This document shows positions 14,449 to 17,314 of a stretch of DNA of 17,314 nucleotides, piece by piece. The notes beneath the pieces are model-generated. The model was not told where the DNA came from. It made no database searches and saw only the letters and a program-made list of their open reading frames with translations. Every line of letters begins with the position of its first letter. Positions within the stretch are counted from its first letter, which is position 1. Both the position numbers and the translations under genes were made by a program. The DNA comes from Reyranella sp. GTDB lineage: Bacteria; Pseudomonadota; Alphaproteobacteria; Reyranellales; Reyranellaceae. The DNA lies in contig JAUXST010000085.1 in the NCBI GenBank assembly GCA_030679805.1, positions 1-17,314 of the forward strand. Reading direction: 5' to 3'.

Positions 14449-15857
14449 CGTTCGGTCTCCGGAAGGACGGGAAATTTCAGCGGATGGGCTTCGGCGTAGC
14501 AGGCCGCGGCGCGCAGGACGAGCGCGTCGCGATAGTGGCCCGAGACGATCTGCAGGCCAACCGGCAGGCCCTCGCTGCTGAGACCGCAGGGCACGGTCGC
14601 GGCGGGATGGCGCGTGAGATTGAACTGCGGCGTGTAGGGCGACCATTGCATGTTGGGTTTGCCGTCCGGCCCGTCGGGCAGGTTCCTGCCCGCCACGAAG
14701 GGCTGGACCGCCACCGTCGGCGTCAGCAGCAGGTCGTACTTGGCGAAGAACAGGTTCCAGGCGATGGCGAGTTCGCGCCGCGTCACCTGCGCGTTCACCA
14801 CGTCCTGTAGCGAATAGCGCAGCCCCGCCTTGGCGCCGGCCAGGAGATTGGGATCGAATTCGTCGTGGCGGCTTTCCGGATAGAGTTGCAGCAGCCGCTG
14901 CAACGCCGCCAGCCAATGGATGACGAACGCGCGGCCGGCCTCGGGATAGGAGAAGGGCGCCTCGACTTCCTCGACCTTGCAGCCCAGCGTCTCGAATTGC
15001 TTCGCCGCCTTGGTCACCATCGCGGCGACCTCGATATCGAGCGGGTGGTCGCCGAAGCGCAGCACGAAGCCCACCTTCAGCTTCTTCAGTCTGCCGCCGA
15101 CCTTCTTCGCGTAGTCGATGCCGTCGACTGGCAGGCTGAAAGGGTCGCGTGCGTCGGGACGGGCGATCGCGTTCATCAGCAACGCGCAGTCGAGCGCGGT
15201 GCGGGCCATCGGGCCTGTATTGGCGAGATCGCCGGTCATCGACGGCGGCCAGGCGGCAATGCGGCCGAACGTGGCCTTTAGACCAACGAGGCCGTTGAAG
15301 CTCCCCGGGATCCGCACCGAGCCGCCGCCGTCGGTGCCGATGGCGATCGGGCCCAGGCCCGCGGCCACCGCGGCGCCGGCGCCGCCCGACGAGCCGCCCG
15401 GCGTGCGCTCCGTGTTCCACGGGTTGCGCGAGATGCCGTGCAGCGGCGAATCGGTCACGCCCTTGTGGCCGTATTCCGAACTGGTGCTTTGGGCGAAGAC
15501 GATGGCGCCCGCCTCGCGCAGACGGGCAACGGCAGGCGCGTCCGACTCGGCCGGCGTCTTGTCCGTGAGCTTGCTGCCCATGCTGTGCGCCCAGCTTTTT
15601 ACGCGCACCAGTTCCTTGATCGAGACCGGCACGCCGTCGAGCGGCGACAGCGGCGCACCCTTCTTCCAGCGCTTCTCCGAGGCGCGGGCGGCGGCGAGCG
15701 AGGCCTCTGTATCGATGCGGCAGAGCGCGTTGATCCGGAGTCCGACGGCCTCGGCCCGCGCCAGAACGGCCTTCATGGTCTCGACCGGCGAGGCCTTGCC
15801 CTTGGCATGGAGCCGGCCAAGCTGGGCCGCCGTCGCTTGCGTGAGATCGACGGTCAT
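14445..15857 (-). CDS. Amidase-signature family hydrolase (first copy of a tandem pair)
   Basis: This 470-residue amidase has all triad residues: Lys81 (PVSIKEL), Ser156 (RTPGGSSGGA) and Ser180 (GTDGGGSVRIP). It is clearly a paralog of the next gene, sharing ARASEKRWKKG and the order GVTDS, NPW, RTPGGSSGG. The two differ in the C-terminal third, the part that shapes the substrate pocket in this family (for example QPFVAGRNLPDGPDGKPNMQW here against TAFAVNENAAWGGDGVDIGW), so different substrates are likely. The ATG at 15857 overlaps the stop of the TPR gene as ATGA, and its own stop overlaps the start of the second amidase. All three proteins are therefore probably translated in a coupled manner. 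Confidence 0.93.
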   Translation of the reverse strand: MTVDLTQATAAQLGRLHAKGKASPVETMKAVLARAEAVGLRINALCRIDTEASLAAARASEKRWKKGAPLSPLDGVPVSIKELVRVKSWAHSMGSKLTDKTPAESDAPAVARLREAGAIVFAQSTSSEYGHKGVTDSPLHGISRNPWNTERTPGGSSGGAGAAVAAGLGPIAIGTDGGGSVRIPGSFNGLVGLKATFGRIAAWPPSMTGDLANTGPMARTALDCALLMNAIARPDARDPFSLPVDGIDYAKKVGGRLKKLKVGFVLRFGDHPLDIEVAAMVTKAAKQFETLGCKVEEVEAPFSYPEAGRAFVIHWLAALQRLLQLYPESRHDEFDPNLLAGAKAGLRYSLQDVVNAQVTRRELAIAWNLFFAKYDLLLTPTVAVQPFVAGRNLPDGPDGKPNMQWSPYTPQFNLTRHPAATVPCGLSSEGLPVGLQIVSGHYRDALVLRAAACYAEAHPLKFPVLPETER

Positions 15858-17299
15858 GGCGTGGCTCCGGTCGTTCGGGAGAGGCGCGCGCGGTACTGGC
15901 GGGCGAGCTGTTCGGCCTGGTATTCGGCGCCCAGTGCCTGCTCGGTGCGGCCGACCCGGCGATAGAGGCCGGCCAGCGCCCGCTTGGTCCAGGGCACGGT
16001 CGGCCGTTCCTTCTCGTCGGCCTGCAGCAAGGCCATCGCCGCGTCGTTCCATTCGGCGCGGATCAGGGCATCGAGATGGATTGCGCCGAACAAGGAGCGC
16101 TGCGCGATGCTGCCGCCGATCGATTGCAGGTGCGGGACCGCCTGACCGAGCAGGCGCGCGGCCTCGGCATAGTCACCCTTGGCGTGGGCGGCGAGCCCGT
16201 GCGCGGCCGGCACGGCGCAATCGGCCCAGGCCTCGCGCTCGAACGGCTTGGCCCGCTCGGCACGGTCTTCCAGGCTCGCCAGCATTTCGGTGATGGCGCT
16301 CTGCTCGCCGGCCCGGGCGAGGCCATAGAGATATTGCAGGTCGAGGAAGGGCGAGAAGTGCTCGTGCAGGCGCGGCTTGAGATAGCTCGCCACGTCGGCC
16401 CAGCGATTGCCGACATCGACGCCGCGCAGCTCCAGCCGCGCCAACAGCGAGACGGCGTTGATCTGGTCCTCGCAGAATTCCTTCCACACCCCCCACACGC
16501 GCCTGTCGTAGAGCGCCAGCGCCTCGTCGGTGCGGTCGAGGTCGATCAGGAACAGCGCCAGGTGCCACCAGTTGTGGGTGTACATGAAGGAGTTGCAGTC
16601 CTCCCAGGTGTCGGACATCTCCTCCAGGAAGGCGACGCCCTCCAGCATCCTGCCGCGCGCTTCCAGGCAATGGGCGACGGCGTGGTGCGCCCAGGGATCG
16701 CGGCGGTCGAGCGCGATCGCCTTGCGCGCGGTGGTCTCGGCCTCGTCGAGGCGGTTGCACTCTTCCAGGCCGAACGCATACATCGCCCAGACGAAGCGGT
16801 TGTCGGCATTTGCCTTGGCGAGCTGCTCGCCGACGTCGAGCAGCGTCTCGGCATCGCCACGGTTGAAGGCCAGCAGCTGGGCGAGCTTGCCGGCCAGCAG
16901 GTCGCGCGGCCACTCGGCGACGATCCTGCGGAAATGTTCCAGGCTGCGATCGCCATCGCCCGCGACCCAGGCCTCGATGGCGGCGAGCCAGGCCTGCTCG
17001 CGCCCGTTGGCCCCGGGCGACATCGCCTTGGCCCGCGCGGCATAACGCGTCGCGGCGGTGTGGCCTTCGGGCGAGTACATGGAAAGCACGAGGCTGGCCG
17101 CCACCAGCGGCAGCATCAGGCACTTCTCTTCCTTGTCGGCGGCGCTGATGAACCCGGCGAAGCGCTTGCCGAAGCCCAGCCATTCCTGCGTGACAAAATC
17201 CAGCGCCGCGACCGCGCCGTCGTCGGCATTGCTCAGTTCCAACTCTTGCCCGTCGCGCGCCACCAACTGCCCCCGTTCGCCGCTGGGCGAGCTTCGCAC
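15854..17299 (-). CDS. TPR protein, TTC38-like family (5' end uncertain, may be partial)
   Basis: This protein of about 481 residues is built of helical tetratricopeptide-type repeats and resembles the TTC38-like family found in bacteria and eukaryotes. Characteristic stretches are ETTARKAIALDRRDPWAHHAVAHCLE-type repeats in the middle (from about residue 175), the conserved YTHNWWHLALFLIDL block near residue 240, and LARLELRGVDVGNRWADVASYL. It has no signal peptide, so it is probably a cytoplasmic scaffold or an enzyme of undefined activity. GTG at 17299 is the first usable start seen, but the frame remains open to the window end; a GTG at about codon 13 (before ARDGQEL) is also possible. It is the first visible gene of the operon and overlaps the amidase start by ATGA. 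Confidence 0.82.
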   Translation of the reverse strand: MRSSPSGERGQLVARDGQELELSNADDGAVAALDFVTQEWLGFGKRFAGFISAADKEEKCLMLPLVAASLVLSMYSPEGHTAATRYAARAKAMSPGANGREQAWLAAIEAWVAGDGDRSLEHFRRIVAEWPRDLLAGKLAQLLAFNRGDAETLLDVGEQLAKANADNRFVWAMYAFGLEECNRLDEAETTARKAIALDRRDPWAHHAVAHCLEARGRMLEGVAFLEEMSDTWEDCNSFMYTHNWWHLALFLIDLDRTDEALALYDRRVWGVWKEFCEDQINAVSLLARLELRGVDVGNRWADVASYLKPRLHEHFSPFLDLQYLYGLARAGEQSAITEMLASLEDRAERAKPFEREAWADCAVPAAHGLAAHAKGDYAEAARLLGQAVPHLQSIGGSIAQRSLFGAIHLDALIRAEWNDAAMALLQADEKERPTVPWTKRALAGLYRRVGRTEQALGAEYQAEQLARQYRARLSRTTGATP

Positions 17300-17314
17300 G
17301 CCGCGCGGCGGCTG

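Noticed and set aside
14449..15420. N-terminal extension of the second amidase to 797 residues
   Set aside because: The extra part is a different-frame reading of the first amidase gene.
1..17314. CRISPR arrays, tRNA genes, insertion sequences, prophage or toxin-antitoxin modules
   Set aside because: Reading both strands showed no repeat-spacer array, tRNA-like cloverleaf, transposase/integrase or phage gene. The small kinase at 9782 has no antitoxin-like partner.

Overview
This is a GC-rich, densely packed chromosomal segment. It most resembles a free-living alphaproteobacterium of the Hyphomicrobiales/Rhodospirillales type (Reyranella- or Bradyrhizobium-like); the genus cannot be fixed from the sequence. 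The grounds are codon use, the many 4-bp stop/start overlaps, the FRADxVGSLL-type MetE-like protein and the paired amidases. I see no rRNA, tRNA, CRISPR array, transposase or integrase. Most of the window reads as ordinary accessory metabolism and transport.

Layout. (1) 19-3880, minus strand: a four-gene operon read from right to left. It encodes an AlkA-type DNA glycosylase, a phospholipase/carboxylesterase-type hydrolase, a beta-lactamase-fold serine hydrolase and an MFS exporter. The first three are linked by ATGA overlaps. (2) 3941-7538, plus strand and divergent from (1): a nucleotidyltransferase-fold protein overlapping glutamyl-Q tRNA(Asp) synthetase, then a Rieske oxygenase alpha subunit overlapping a short-chain dehydrogenase (SDR)-like protein whose catalytic residues are mostly replaced. 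(3) 7539-10282, plus strand: a hairpin/leader region, a small exported protein whose N-terminus copies the start of the next gene, that next gene (MetE-like methyltransferase), a GST-like protein and a P-loop kinase. (4) 10353-11507: a second MFS transporter, convergent with a small membrane-anchored protein of unknown function (11510-12064). (5) 12264-12962: an exported YfdX-family protein closed by a strong intrinsic terminator. (6) 13027-17299, minus strand: a TTC38-like TPR protein followed by two paralogous amidase-signature enzymes, all ATGA-coupled. The TPR gene sits at the window edge and may extend past it.

The best candidates for something unusual are the chimeric exported protein at 7631-8038, with its possible coupled leader peptide and Shine-Dalgarno-masking hairpin, and the SDR-like protein with a degenerate active site next to the Rieske oxygenase. 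The coupling of an uncharacterised nucleotidyltransferase to gluQ is also worth testing. Nothing seen here demonstrates a wholly new multi-gene system.
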